A DNA stretch of 48,238 bases. It comes from Flavobacterium psychrophilum. GTDB lineage: Bacteria > Bacteroidota > Bacteroidia > Flavobacteriales > Flavobacteriaceae. Positions 33,804 to 42,143 of the stretch are shown in pieces. The stretch's first letter is position 1. Every line of letters starts with the position of its first letter. The stretch lies in NCBI GenBank assembly GCA_943325515.2, contig CALPPS020000009.1, positions 1-48,238 on the forward strand, read 5' to 3'. The position numbers were made by a program, and so were the translations under genes. The notes under the pieces were generated by a model. That model searched no databases. It saw only the letters and a program-made list of their open reading frames with translations, and was not told where the DNA came from.

Positions 33804-35743
33804 GAAAAGTTTTGTTGCCTACAATCATTTTCATTGCTACTATATTGCTTGTAATTCGTCTTTTTTATTTACAAGTAATTGATGATACTTTAAAATTAAA
33901 ATCAGATAATAATGCTATAAAAATAAATTATGATTATCCTGAGAGAGGTTATATATATGACAGAAATGGTAATTTATTAGTTGCTAATCAGCCTTCTTAT
34001 GATATTATGGTAATCCCAAAAGATGTCAAAGAAATAGACACTTCTGAATTTTGTACATTATTAAAAATCACAAAAGAAGATTTTTTAAAAAAAATAGCAA
34101 AAGCAAAAGTCTATAGTCCAAGATTACCTTCAGTTTTTCTTTCTCAGCTTAACAAAAAAGAATATGCAGCTTTTCAAGAAATTGAAAGAAAATTTGCTGG
34201 ATTTTATATTCAAAAACGTTCATTAAGAGACTACCAAGTGCCGTGTGGAGCGAATGTTTTTGGATTTATTACACAAGTAAATGACAAAATAATTGCCAAA
34301 AACAAATACTACAACAGTGGCGATTTAATTGGTAGGCAAGGAGTTGAAGAAAGTTATGAGGAAATTTTACGAGGTATCAAAGGAGTAAAATACATCCAAA
34401 AAGATAAATACAATCGTGATATAGGTTCTTATAAAGAAGGCCGATTTGATACAATTGCTGTGCAGGGTAAAGACATAAATTTAACCTTAGACGCGAAACT
34501 TCAAAAATATGGCGAAGAATTGATGATTAATAAACGCGGTGGAATTGTTGCTATAGAACCAAAAACTGGTGAAATATTGGCATTAGTTACTGCTCCATCC
34601 TATGATCCTGCAATTTTAGTAGGCAGACAGCGTTCAAAAAATTATACTATGTTGTATCACGATTCTATCGCAAAACCATTGTATGACAGAGGTCTTTTAG
34701 CTCAATATCCACCAGGTTCTCCTTTTAAAATATTAACTGGACTAGTAGCCTTACAAGAAAATGCAATAAATGAAAATACTAGTGTAGTTTGTAATCACGG
34801 GTTTAGTTATGCCCCAGGCAGATTCATGAGATGCCACTGCCATGGTGGTGTTATGCAATTACACCGCGGAATTTATGAATCTTGCAATACCTTTTTCTCT
34901 ACTTCCTATATGCGAACTCTAGACAAATTCTCTGATCCTTCTGTGGGTGTTGATGTTTGGAGTAAACACTTAAAAACATTTGGCCTTGGACAATTTATGG
35001 GCTATGATTTACCTACCGGTAGAAAAGGGAACATCCCTACATCAAAGACCTACAACAATGTATATAAAGGATGGCGTTGGAGTAGTAAAACCATTGTATC
35101 TAATGCTATAGGGCAAGGTGAGGTTTTAATGACTCCGATGCAATTGGCTAACATGATGGCTACAGTGGCAAATAGAGGTTTTTATTTTACACCTCATATT
35201 GTCAGAAAAATAAAGGGCCAAATTATTGATAAAAAATTTACTACAAAGCATAAAACTACTATAAACAGAAGATACTTTGAAACTATGATAAGTGGGTTAT
35301 TTGATGTATATAATTTTGGTACAGCTCATGGATTAAATGTTGATGGAATAGATATATGCGGGAAAACAGGTACCGCTGAAAATTTTACCAAAGTTGATGG
35401 CAAACGCGTACAACTCAAAGACCATTCTATTTTTGTGGCCTTTGCTCCAAAAGATAATCCAAAAATTGCAATTGCCATATTAGTAGAAAACGGTGGATTT
35501 GGAGCGACTATAGCTGGACCCATAGCCAGTTTAATGATTGAAAAATATATCAAACACAAAATAACTCGTAAAGATTTAGAAACACGAATTTTAGCAAAAG
35601 ACTTACAGCCCGAATACAACCGTTTTATCGCCAAACCAATAAGAGACACTTTGATTAATACCAAAGTTACAATAAAAGAAAAAGCTGTAGTTACTATAAA
35701 AGATACCAGTGGAATTAAAAAGAGAACTGCTCTAAAACCTTAA
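33800..35743 (+). CDS. mrdA: Penicillin-binding protein 2 (elongasome transpeptidase)
   Basis: A 647-residue class B PBP. A single N-terminal membrane helix (about residues 5-25) is followed by the PBP dimer domain (about 45-210, with PERGYIYDRNG) and the transpeptidase. Active-site motifs: Ser307-Pro-Phe-Lys310, Ser361-Cys-Asn363 and Lys522-Thr-Gly524. A Cys/His-rich MRCHCHGG loop near 343-350 is usual for PBP2 and may bind zinc. With RodA it makes lateral peptidoglycan. It starts within the mreD stop (ATGA). Confidence 0.97.
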   Translation: MRKVLLPTIIFIATILLVIRLFYLQVIDDTLKLKSDNNAIKINYDYPERGYIYDRNGNLLVANQPSYDIMVIPKDVKEIDTSEFCTLLKITKEDFLKKIAKAKVYSPRLPSVFLSQLNKKEYAAFQEIERKFAGFYIQKRSLRDYQVPCGANVFGFITQVNDKIIAKNKYYNSGDLIGRQGVEESYEEILRGIKGVKYIQKDKYNRDIGSYKEGRFDTIAVQGKDINLTLDAKLQKYGEELMINKRGGIVAIEPKTGEILALVTAPSYDPAILVGRQRSKNYTMLYHDSIAKPLYDRGLLAQYPPGSPFKILTGLVALQENAINENTSVVCNHGFSYAPGRFMRCHCHGGVMQLHRGIYESCNTFFSTSYMRTLDKFSDPSVGVDVWSKHLKTFGLGQFMGYDLPTGRKGNIPTSKTYNNVYKGWRWSSKTIVSNAIGQGEVLMTPMQLANMMATVANRGFYFTPHIVRKIKGQIIDKKFTTKHKTTINRRYFETMISGLFDVYNFGTAHGLNVDGIDICGKTGTAENFTKVDGKRVQLKDHSIFVAFAPKDNPKIAIAILVENGGFGATIAGPIASLMIEKYIKHKITRKDLETRILAKDLQPEYNRFIAKPIRDTLINTKVTIKEKAVVTIKDTSGIKKRTALKP

Positions 35744-35754
35744 TTTCTCGAAAA

Positions 35755-37014
35755 ATGAAAAATCAGAGTGTAACGAATAATTTGGATTGGATAAGTGTAG
35801 TTATCTATATTACATTATTAATAATGGGTTGGCTCAATATTTATTCTTCTTCACTATCAACCATTGCAGAAGAAACTTCTATTTTTGATTTCACTCAAAT
35901 TTATGGAAAACAATTCATGTTTATATTATTGACCATACCAGTGGTCTTTATTGTCCTTTCTGTAGATGGAAAATTCTATGAAAAATTTTCGAGTGTTATT
36001 TATGTCATCGGATTATTATCTTTAGCTGGATTATTTGTCTTTGGAAAAACTATTAAAGGACAGGCCAATTGGTATTCGTTTGGCTCTTTTGGTTTACAAC
36101 CTTCAGAGTTTGTTAAAGCTGCAACTGCTTTGGCTTTAGCAAAATATTTAAGTGATGTTCAAGTAAATTTAAAAGATACTAATAGGCAAATTCAAGCACT
36201 TGGAATTCTTGGTTTACCCATTTTGTTAATTTTACCTCATGATCCAGGAAGTGCTTTAATTTATAGTGTTTTTATTTTAGTTTTATATAGAGAAGGTTTG
36301 CCATCATGGTATGTTTGGACAGGATTTATTGCATTAGTACTTTTTGTCTTTGCCTTAATTATAAAACCTCTTGTGCTAACAGGAATTGCTTTAGCAGCTA
36401 TTATTTTTATTTATTACAGGAGTAGAATTATAAATCGCAATTGGATACTTAGCAGTATTATTTTCGTAATGATAGGGGGGTTTGTTTTTTCTGTAGATTA
36501 TGTGTTTGAAAATGTATTTAAACAACATCATCGCGATCGTTTCAATATACTTTTAGGCAAACAAGTAGATATGAAAGGTATTGGTTATAATATTAATCAG
36601 TCTGAAATAGCAATCGGATCGGGCGGTTGGTTTGGAAAAGGATATCTTGAAGGAACGCAAACAAAAGGCGGTTTTGTGCCAGAACAACATACCGATTATA
36701 TTTTTACAACCGTAGGTGAAGAATGGGGTTTTATTGGCTCTTTGTTTGTTATCGCTTTATTTGTTTGTTTAATTATACGGATTATTTATTTATCAGAACG
36801 ACAGAAGACCAAGTTCAGCAGAGTCTATGGCTATTGTGTTGCTGGAATTTTATTCATACATTTCTTTGTTAATATCGCTATGGTTGTTGGTATTTTTCCA
36901 ACTGTTGGAATTCCGCTTCCATTCTTTTCATATGGGGGTTCAGGTTTATGGGGGTTTACCATTTTACTTTTTATTTTCCTAAAAATGGATGCTAATAAAG
37001 TAAACGAGTGGTAA
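35755..37014 (+). CDS. rodA: Peptidoglycan glycosyltransferase RodA
   Basis: A 419-residue SEDS-family membrane enzyme with about ten helices. Conserved parts: GSFGLQPSEFVKAATALALAK, core LQPSEFVKA, with the essential region before it; LLPHDPGSALIY with the catalytic Asp; GFVPEQHTDYIFTTVGEEWGF, core PEQHTDYIF; and the C-terminal GIPLPFFSYGGSGL. It polymerises lipid II with PBP2. It ends the operon before a strong terminator. Confidence 0.97.
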   Translation: MKNQSVTNNLDWISVVIYITLLIMGWLNIYSSSLSTIAEETSIFDFTQIYGKQFMFILLTIPVVFIVLSVDGKFYEKFSSVIYVIGLLSLAGLFVFGKTIKGQANWYSFGSFGLQPSEFVKAATALALAKYLSDVQVNLKDTNRQIQALGILGLPILLILPHDPGSALIYSVFILVLYREGLPSWYVWTGFIALVLFVFALIIKPLVLTGIALAAIIFIYYRSRIINRNWILSSIIFVMIGGFVFSVDYVFENVFKQHHRDRFNILLGKQVDMKGIGYNINQSEIAIGSGGWFGKGYLEGTQTKGGFVPEQHTDYIFTTVGEEWGFIGSLFVIALFVCLIIRIIYLSERQKTKFSRVYGYCVAGILFIHFFVNIAMVVGIFPTVGIPLPFFSYGGSGLWGFTILLFIFLKMDANKVNEW

Positions 37015-37043
37015 TATTATAATTGAATATTAAAATATTTAAC

Positions 37044-37077
37044 AAAAAAAATACCGCTAATCAGCGGTATTTTTTTT
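37044..37077. terminator. Bidirectional terminator, rodA / prc
   Basis: ATACCGCT and AGCGGTAT around a four-base loop, with A7 before and T8 or more after, between convergent genes. Confidence 0.92.
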
Positions 37078-37092
37078 AATTGAAAAGCTATT

Positions 37093-39255
37093 TTAGGACT
37101 TTACTACTTTATCTTTTTTAACTTTGGTAGTCAATCCTTTACCATTTTCAGATTGTAAATCATTTAATATATGAATTGCCTCTTCTATGTAAATATCTTT
37201 TGACAAGCTTTCATGCCATCTATCTCTTTTCTCTTTAAGAATAGAATCTTTTGACATCGCTCCTAATTCATAGGGAAGAGATTTAAATTCAAATATGTTT
37301 TTGTAATCCGCAATTGACTTATATTTTTTGCTTTTTTCTTCTAAAGATTTTTGTTCTGCCTTAAATTTATCAATATTTAGGCTATAAACATTTTCTTTAT
37401 TTCTATCATCTAGCCACTTAGCATTTTCATCAATCAATTTCATTTGTGGATTAGCTTTCATACGTGTTCTGCTTTTTGAAATAGCCAAATCAAAATTGTT
37501 TTGTTTGTTCCAAACTTGATAATCAGCAGGGTCAATTTTATCCCATGGCATGGCATTATCCATGTCTTTTTCACCCATTTTAAGGTAGGAATATCTATCT
37601 GGAATCGAAATATCGCTCTTTACTCCTTCAAGCTGAGTAGAACCTCCATTTATTCTATAGAATTTCTGAGTAGTTGTTTTTAATGCTCCTAAATCTCCAT
37701 AGGTACTTCCGCGAACAAATTGATTTAAATCAATAACATTTTGTACTGTTCCTTTTCCATAGGATTGCTTACTACCAATTATAATTCCTCTTTTATAATC
37801 CTGAATTGCAGCAGCTAAAATTTCTGAGGCTGAGGCAGAAAATTCATTTATCATAATTACTAACGGTCCATCCCATTGTACTTTGGTGTCTCTGTCAAAA
37901 AGAACTTCTTTTTTTCCGGCAGATGATTTTACTTGAACAATTGGTCCTTGTTCTATAAATAACCCTGCAATATCAACAACAGTTTTTAATGAACCGCCAC
38001 CATTATCTCTTACATCCATAACAATACCTTGAACACCTTCTTTTTTCAATCTTTCTACTTCAATGGCAACATCTTTGCCTGCATCACGACTATTTAAATC
38101 TTCAAAATCAATATAAAATTTTGGTAGATAAATAACGCCATATTTTAATCCGTCCTTTTCTACCACACTAGATTTTACATACGTCTCTTCAATTTCAACC
38201 TGATCTCTTATAATAGTAATTACTTTGATTGCGCCATCTTGTCTTTTTATGGTCAATCTAACTTCCGTACCCTTTGGACCTTTAATTTTTTTAACCACAT
38301 CATCCAATCTCATACCTACAACATCTATAGGTTCAGCATCTGCTTGAGCAACTTTTAATACTATATCTCCTGCTTCTAGTTCTTTTCCTCTCCATGCTGG
38401 TCCACCAGAAATCAATTCAGTTATTTCTGTGAAATCTCCTTTCTTTTGCAAACGCGCTCCAATACCTTCTAATTTTCCACTCATACTAACATCAAATCGC
38501 TCTTTTTCACTTGGTGCCATATAGGAAGTGTGAGGATCAAAACGAGAAGCAATAGTATTTACATATACTGAAAACCAATCTTCTCTATCTAAATCCGCAA
38601 TAAAACTAAAATTGTCATTCAATGAATTTAAAGTGCTTTCTCTTGTTTCTTTTTCTAATTGTTCAAATGTTTTAGGCTCTGATTTTTTTGTCTCATCTTT
38701 ATTTTTTAATTTATCTTCTTCCAATTTTTGTTTTTCAACCAAGGAAGACAAAGCTGATAATTTAACTTGCAAACGCCATCTTTCCTCTAATTCATCTTTA
38801 GATTTAGCAAAAGGTATTTTTTCATAATCGGTATTAAAAGACTCCTCTTTTTTATAATCAAAAGGTTTTTCTAGTGCCGTTTTATAATAGCTTTTGCTTT
38901 GCTCCATTCTTTGCATTAAACGATTATAAGTCAAATCAAAAAAAGTTAAATCTTTGTCTTTTATTTGTTCATCTAATTTTGTTTCATAGTTAGAAAACTC
39001 ATCAATATCTGATTGCAAGAAAAAACGCTTAGAAGGATCTAAGGCATTCAAATAATCTTTATAAACTCCTTTAGAAAAAGCGTCATCAATAGCAGCTGGA
39101 TTGTAATGCCCCTTTTCGATTACAAAAGTTAATAACTCAATAAGTAATTTATCTTTTTCTGGATCTGTTGGACTTTGTTTTGGAATAAGAGTAAAACTCA
39201 CCAACCCTACTGATAATAGTGCAATTATCAATAGTATTTTATAGTTTCTTTTCAT
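37093..39255 (-). CDS. prc: Tail-specific (carboxy-terminal processing) protease, S41 family
   Basis: A 720-residue periplasmic protease. A signal sequence or anchor (MKRNYKILLIIALLSVGLV, about residues 1-25) is followed by an N-terminal helical domain, a PDZ domain (GIGARLQKKG ... GMRLDDVVKKIKG) and the S41 catalytic core: NEFSASASEILAAA with the nucleophile Ser and KQSYGKGT with the catalytic Lys. A C-terminal DUF3340-like domain follows. It degrades or trims envelope proteins. ATG at 39255 gives the cleaner signal; a start seven codons earlier is possible. Not operonic with the convergent rod operon. Confidence 0.95.
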   Translation of the reverse strand: MKRNYKILLIIALLSVGLVSFTLIPKQSPTDPEKDKLLIELLTFVIEKGHYNPAAIDDAFSKGVYKDYLNALDPSKRFFLQSDIDEFSNYETKLDEQIKDKDLTFFDLTYNRLMQRMEQSKSYYKTALEKPFDYKKEESFNTDYEKIPFAKSKDELEERWRLQVKLSALSSLVEKQKLEEDKLKNKDETKKSEPKTFEQLEKETRESTLNSLNDNFSFIADLDREDWFSVYVNTIASRFDPHTSYMAPSEKERFDVSMSGKLEGIGARLQKKGDFTEITELISGGPAWRGKELEAGDIVLKVAQADAEPIDVVGMRLDDVVKKIKGPKGTEVRLTIKRQDGAIKVITIIRDQVEIEETYVKSSVVEKDGLKYGVIYLPKFYIDFEDLNSRDAGKDVAIEVERLKKEGVQGIVMDVRDNGGGSLKTVVDIAGLFIEQGPIVQVKSSAGKKEVLFDRDTKVQWDGPLVIMINEFSASASEILAAAIQDYKRGIIIGSKQSYGKGTVQNVIDLNQFVRGSTYGDLGALKTTTQKFYRINGGSTQLEGVKSDISIPDRYSYLKMGEKDMDNAMPWDKIDPADYQVWNKQNNFDLAISKSRTRMKANPQMKLIDENAKWLDDRNKENVYSLNIDKFKAEQKSLEEKSKKYKSIADYKNIFEFKSLPYELGAMSKDSILKEKRDRWHESLSKDIYIEEAIHILNDLQSENGKGLTTKVKKDKVVKS

Positions 39256-39425
39256 AAATTGAATTATAATATTCATTAATTTTTTGGTCTAAAATAATCA
39301 AAAAACTATCCTATATGTTTCTAGAGAAGATAATTTTTTGTTAAAAAAAGTTATTGAAATTGATATAATGAGATTAACTCTTCAAAGTTATTAAAAATGT
39401 AGCTTTATAAAACTTTAAAAAAAGT

Positions 39426-39433
39426 TAATTTTG
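39426..39433 (+). promoter_or_regulatory. Candidate -7 element of surE-lpxB
   Basis: TAATTTTG is an exact TAnnTTTG, about 50 nt before the surE ATG; the upstream element is unclear. Confidence 0.4.
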
Positions 39434-39484
39434 CAATCTCATAGTTAATTACAAAAACTATGCTATAATTTATAAATCAAAAAA

Positions 39485-40255
39485 ATGATTTCCAAACCAA
39501 CTATTTTAGTTACAAATGATGACGGCATAAATGCTCCCGGAATACGCGCCTTAATGGCTGTAATGGCTGAAATAGGAAACGTTATTGTTGTTGCGCCAGA
39601 TAGTCCTCAAAGTGCAATGGGTCATGCTATTACCATAAACAGCACTTTATATTTAAATAAAATCTCAAAAGAAAATGCAGTAATTACTGAATATAGTTGT
39701 TCAGGAACTCCGGTTGATTGTGTAAAATTGGCAGTAAATGAAATTTTGAAAAAGAAACCTGATTTATGTGTGTCAGGTGTTAACCATGGTTCTAATTCTT
39801 CTATTAATGTAATATATTCAGGAACTATGAGTGCGGCTGTTGAAGCAGGAATTGAAGGTATCCCAGCTATCGGTTTTTCGTTATTAGACTATGATTGGAA
39901 TGCAGATTTTGAAACTATAAAACCATTTATCAAGAAAATTGCATTGGAAGTTTTATCAAAAAAGATGATCGAAGGCACGGTTTTGAATGTTAATTTTCCA
40001 AAATTAAAGCAAGAAGATATTAAAGGAATAAAAATTTGTCGGCAAGCAAAAGCCATTTGGATGGAGAAATTTGATAAACGACAAACTCCCTATGGTAAAG
40101 ATTATTATTGGTTAGCAGGAGAATTTATTAATCAAGACAAAGGGGAAGATACCGATGAATGGGCGTTGGCTAATGGTTATATATCTATTGTGCCAGTTCA
40201 GTATGATTTGACCGCTCATCATGCTATTCAACATTTAAATTCTTGGGATTTATGA
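39485..40255 (+). CDS. surE: 5'/3'-nucleotidase SurE
   Basis: A 256-residue metal-dependent nucleoside monophosphate phosphatase. The metal-binding LVTNDDGINAPG has Asp12-Asp13; APDSPQSAMGHAIT and SGVNHGSNSSINVIYSGTMS, core NHGSNSSINV, are the other signature segments, and CSGTPVDCVKLA is intact. Usual length. It is followed after 49 nt by lpxB, so the pair is probably cotranscribed. Confidence 0.97.
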   Translation: MISKPTILVTNDDGINAPGIRALMAVMAEIGNVIVVAPDSPQSAMGHAITINSTLYLNKISKENAVITEYSCSGTPVDCVKLAVNEILKKKPDLCVSGVNHGSNSSINVIYSGTMSAAVEAGIEGIPAIGFSLLDYDWNADFETIKPFIKKIALEVLSKKMIEGTVLNVNFPKLKQEDIKGIKICRQAKAIWMEKFDKRQTPYGKDYYWLAGEFINQDKGEDTDEWALANGYISIVPVQYDLTAHHAIQHLNSWDL

Positions 40256-40304
40256 CAAGTGAGATCGAATGCTTTTTATTCATATAACAAATAGGCAAGT
40301 ATAA

Positions 40305-41417
40305 ATGAAATACTACATCATAGCAGGAGAAGCTTCAGGCGATTTACATGGTTCAAATTTGATGAAAGCATTGTATCTACAAGACACCAATGCAGAAATT
40401 AGATTTTGGGGAGGCGATTTAATGCAAAATGTAGGCGGAACTTTAGTTAAACATTATCGTGAATTAGCTTTTATGGGTTTTGCTGAAGTAATAATGAACT
40501 TGAAAACTATCCTCAATAATATCAAAATTTGTAAAGACGATATAATTCAATTCAATCCAGATGTAATTATTTTTATTGATTATCCTGGCTTTAACATGAG
40601 AATAGCTAAATGGGCAAAACTCAAAGGAATAAAAACCCATTATTATATCGCACCACAAATTTGGGCATGGAAAGAAAATAGAATTACAGCTGTAAAAAGA
40701 GATTTTGACAAACTATTTGTTATCCTCCCGTTTGAAAAAGATTTTTTTGAAGTAAAGCATGATTTTCCTGTTGATTTTGTGGGTCATCCTTTGATTGACG
40801 CTATTCACAATAGAGAAAAAACAGAGGAAGTATCCTTTAGAAAAAATAACAATCTTGATGAAAGACCTATAATTGCCATTCTTCCTGGTAGCCGAAAACA
40901 AGAAATCTCAAAAATGCTAAGTGTAATGCTAAGTATTATAGATGATTTTAGTGATTATCAATTTGTGATTGCTGGTGCACCAAGCCAAGAATTTCATTTT
41001 TACGAACAGTTTTTAACAAATAAAAATGTAAAATTTATTGCTAACAAAACTTATGATTTATTAACCATAGCAAAAGCCGCATTGGTAACTTCGGGAACCG
41101 CAACATTGGAAACTGCATTATTCAAAGTGCCCGAAGTGGTCTGCTATAAAGGTAGTTGGGCTTCCTATCAAATTGCTAAACGAATTATTACCTTAAAATA
41201 TATTTCGTTGGTCAATCTTATCATGGATAAAGAGGTGGTTACTGAACTTATTCAAGATAAATTCAATACAAAAAATTTAAAAAAAGAACTTTCAAAACTT
41301 TTGGATGTTAATTACAGAAAAACACTATTAGAGGATTATGATTTGCTAGAAACCAAACTTGGAGGCATAGGTGCTAGTGAAAAAACTGCTAAATTAATCC
41401 TAAAAGATCTCAAATAA
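40305..41417 (+). CDS. lpxB: Lipid-A-disaccharide synthase
   Basis: A 370-residue GT19 glycosyltransferase joining UDP-diacylglucosamine and lipid X into the lipid A disaccharide at the inner membrane. Motifs: IIAGEASGDLHG at the N-terminus, FIDYPGFN, VGHPLIDAI and AILPGSRKQEI, and the C-terminal donor-site block TSGTATLETALF. It shows the cell makes lipid A. It follows surE and ends just at the promoter of the NlpC/P60 gene. Confidence 0.97.
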   Translation: MKYYIIAGEASGDLHGSNLMKALYLQDTNAEIRFWGGDLMQNVGGTLVKHYRELAFMGFAEVIMNLKTILNNIKICKDDIIQFNPDVIIFIDYPGFNMRIAKWAKLKGIKTHYYIAPQIWAWKENRITAVKRDFDKLFVILPFEKDFFEVKHDFPVDFVGHPLIDAIHNREKTEEVSFRKNNNLDERPIIAILPGSRKQEISKMLSVMLSIIDDFSDYQFVIAGAPSQEFHFYEQFLTNKNVKFIANKTYDLLTIAKAALVTSGTATLETALFKVPEVVCYKGSWASYQIAKRIITLKYISLVNLIMDKEVVTELIQDKFNTKNLKKELSKLLDVNYRKTLLEDYDLLETKLGGIGASEKTAKLILKDLK

Positions 41418-41446
41418 TTGGATTTGAATTTTTAAGTCTTATATTT
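41417..41446 (+). promoter_or_regulatory. Promoter of the NlpC/P60 gene
   Basis: TTG (41417-41419, sharing one base with the lpxB stop) and TATATTTG (41439-41446, exact) with a 19-nt gap. Confidence 0.55.
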
Positions 41447-41486
41447 GTAATTATACAATAAATAGCTGTAATTATATAATATCTGA

Positions 41487-42104
41487 ATGAAAAACCTTTT
41501 TAAAATAGCTCTTTTTTCTATTGTTTGCATGAGCAATTCATTTGCCTCAAACACTTCGAATAAATCTATTTTAAGTTTCAAGTATTATTTTCATTATATG
41601 GCATCAAATGATACTATAAAAAATACTTCAACTGACCCCAAAAAAACTGATCCCAAAAAGAAGACATCACTAAATAATAAAAATGAAGATGACATCATTA
41701 TTGACGATGAAAATGACAACTATTTTGTTAAACAATTAATCAATGTTGCTTCAGATAATTTAGGTATTGTTTATCGGGCTGGAGGAACTTCCAAAAACGG
41801 GTTTGATTGCTCTGGATTAGTATTTACTACATTCAAAAAATTCGATATCACTTTACCGCGTTCATCAAATAAAATGGCAGAGATTGGTCTTAAAATTGAT
41901 TTAACAAATGCCAAAAAAGGTGACCTAATTTTCTTTATAAATAGAGGGCAGAAAAGAATAAACCACGTTGGAATTGTATCTGAAGTTTGTGGCGATGAAA
42001 TAAAATTTATTCATTCCTCAACTCAAAGTGGCGTTGTGATTTCATCTATAAAAGAGCCTTATTATCAAAGAACTTTTGCTCAAATCAATAGAATTATAGA
42101 ATAA
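41487..42104 (+). CDS. NlpC/P60 (C40) cell-wall hydrolase
   Basis: A 205-residue exported peptidoglycan hydrolase. A signal peptide (residues 1-20, ending NSFA) and a low-complexity Lys/Asp/Asn linker (about 40-78) precede the catalytic domain: Cys108 in FDCSGLV, His160 in NHVGI and the third polar residue His176 in FIHSST. It likely cuts D-gamma-glutamyl-diaminopimelate bonds in stem peptides. It has its own promoter and is followed by comEC after 39 nt. Confidence 0.93.
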   Translation: MKNLFKIALFSIVCMSNSFASNTSNKSILSFKYYFHYMASNDTIKNTSTDPKKTDPKKKTSLNNKNEDDIIIDDENDNYFVKQLINVASDNLGIVYRAGGTSKNGFDCSGLVFTTFKKFDITLPRSSNKMAEIGLKIDLTNAKKGDLIFFINRGQKRINHVGIVSEVCGDEIKFIHSSTQSGVVISSIKEPYYQRTFAQINRIIE

Positions 42105-42108
42105 TTTT

Positions 42109-42139
42109 TTTGTTAAAAACATTTTTTCCTGTACTTTAG
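42109..42139 (+). promoter_or_regulatory. Candidate promoter of comEC
   Basis: TTTG (42109-42112), 19 nt, then TACTTTAG (42132-42139, one base off TAnnTTTG). It would leave almost no leader, since the ATG is at 42144. Confidence 0.35.
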
Positions 42140-42143
42140 TTAC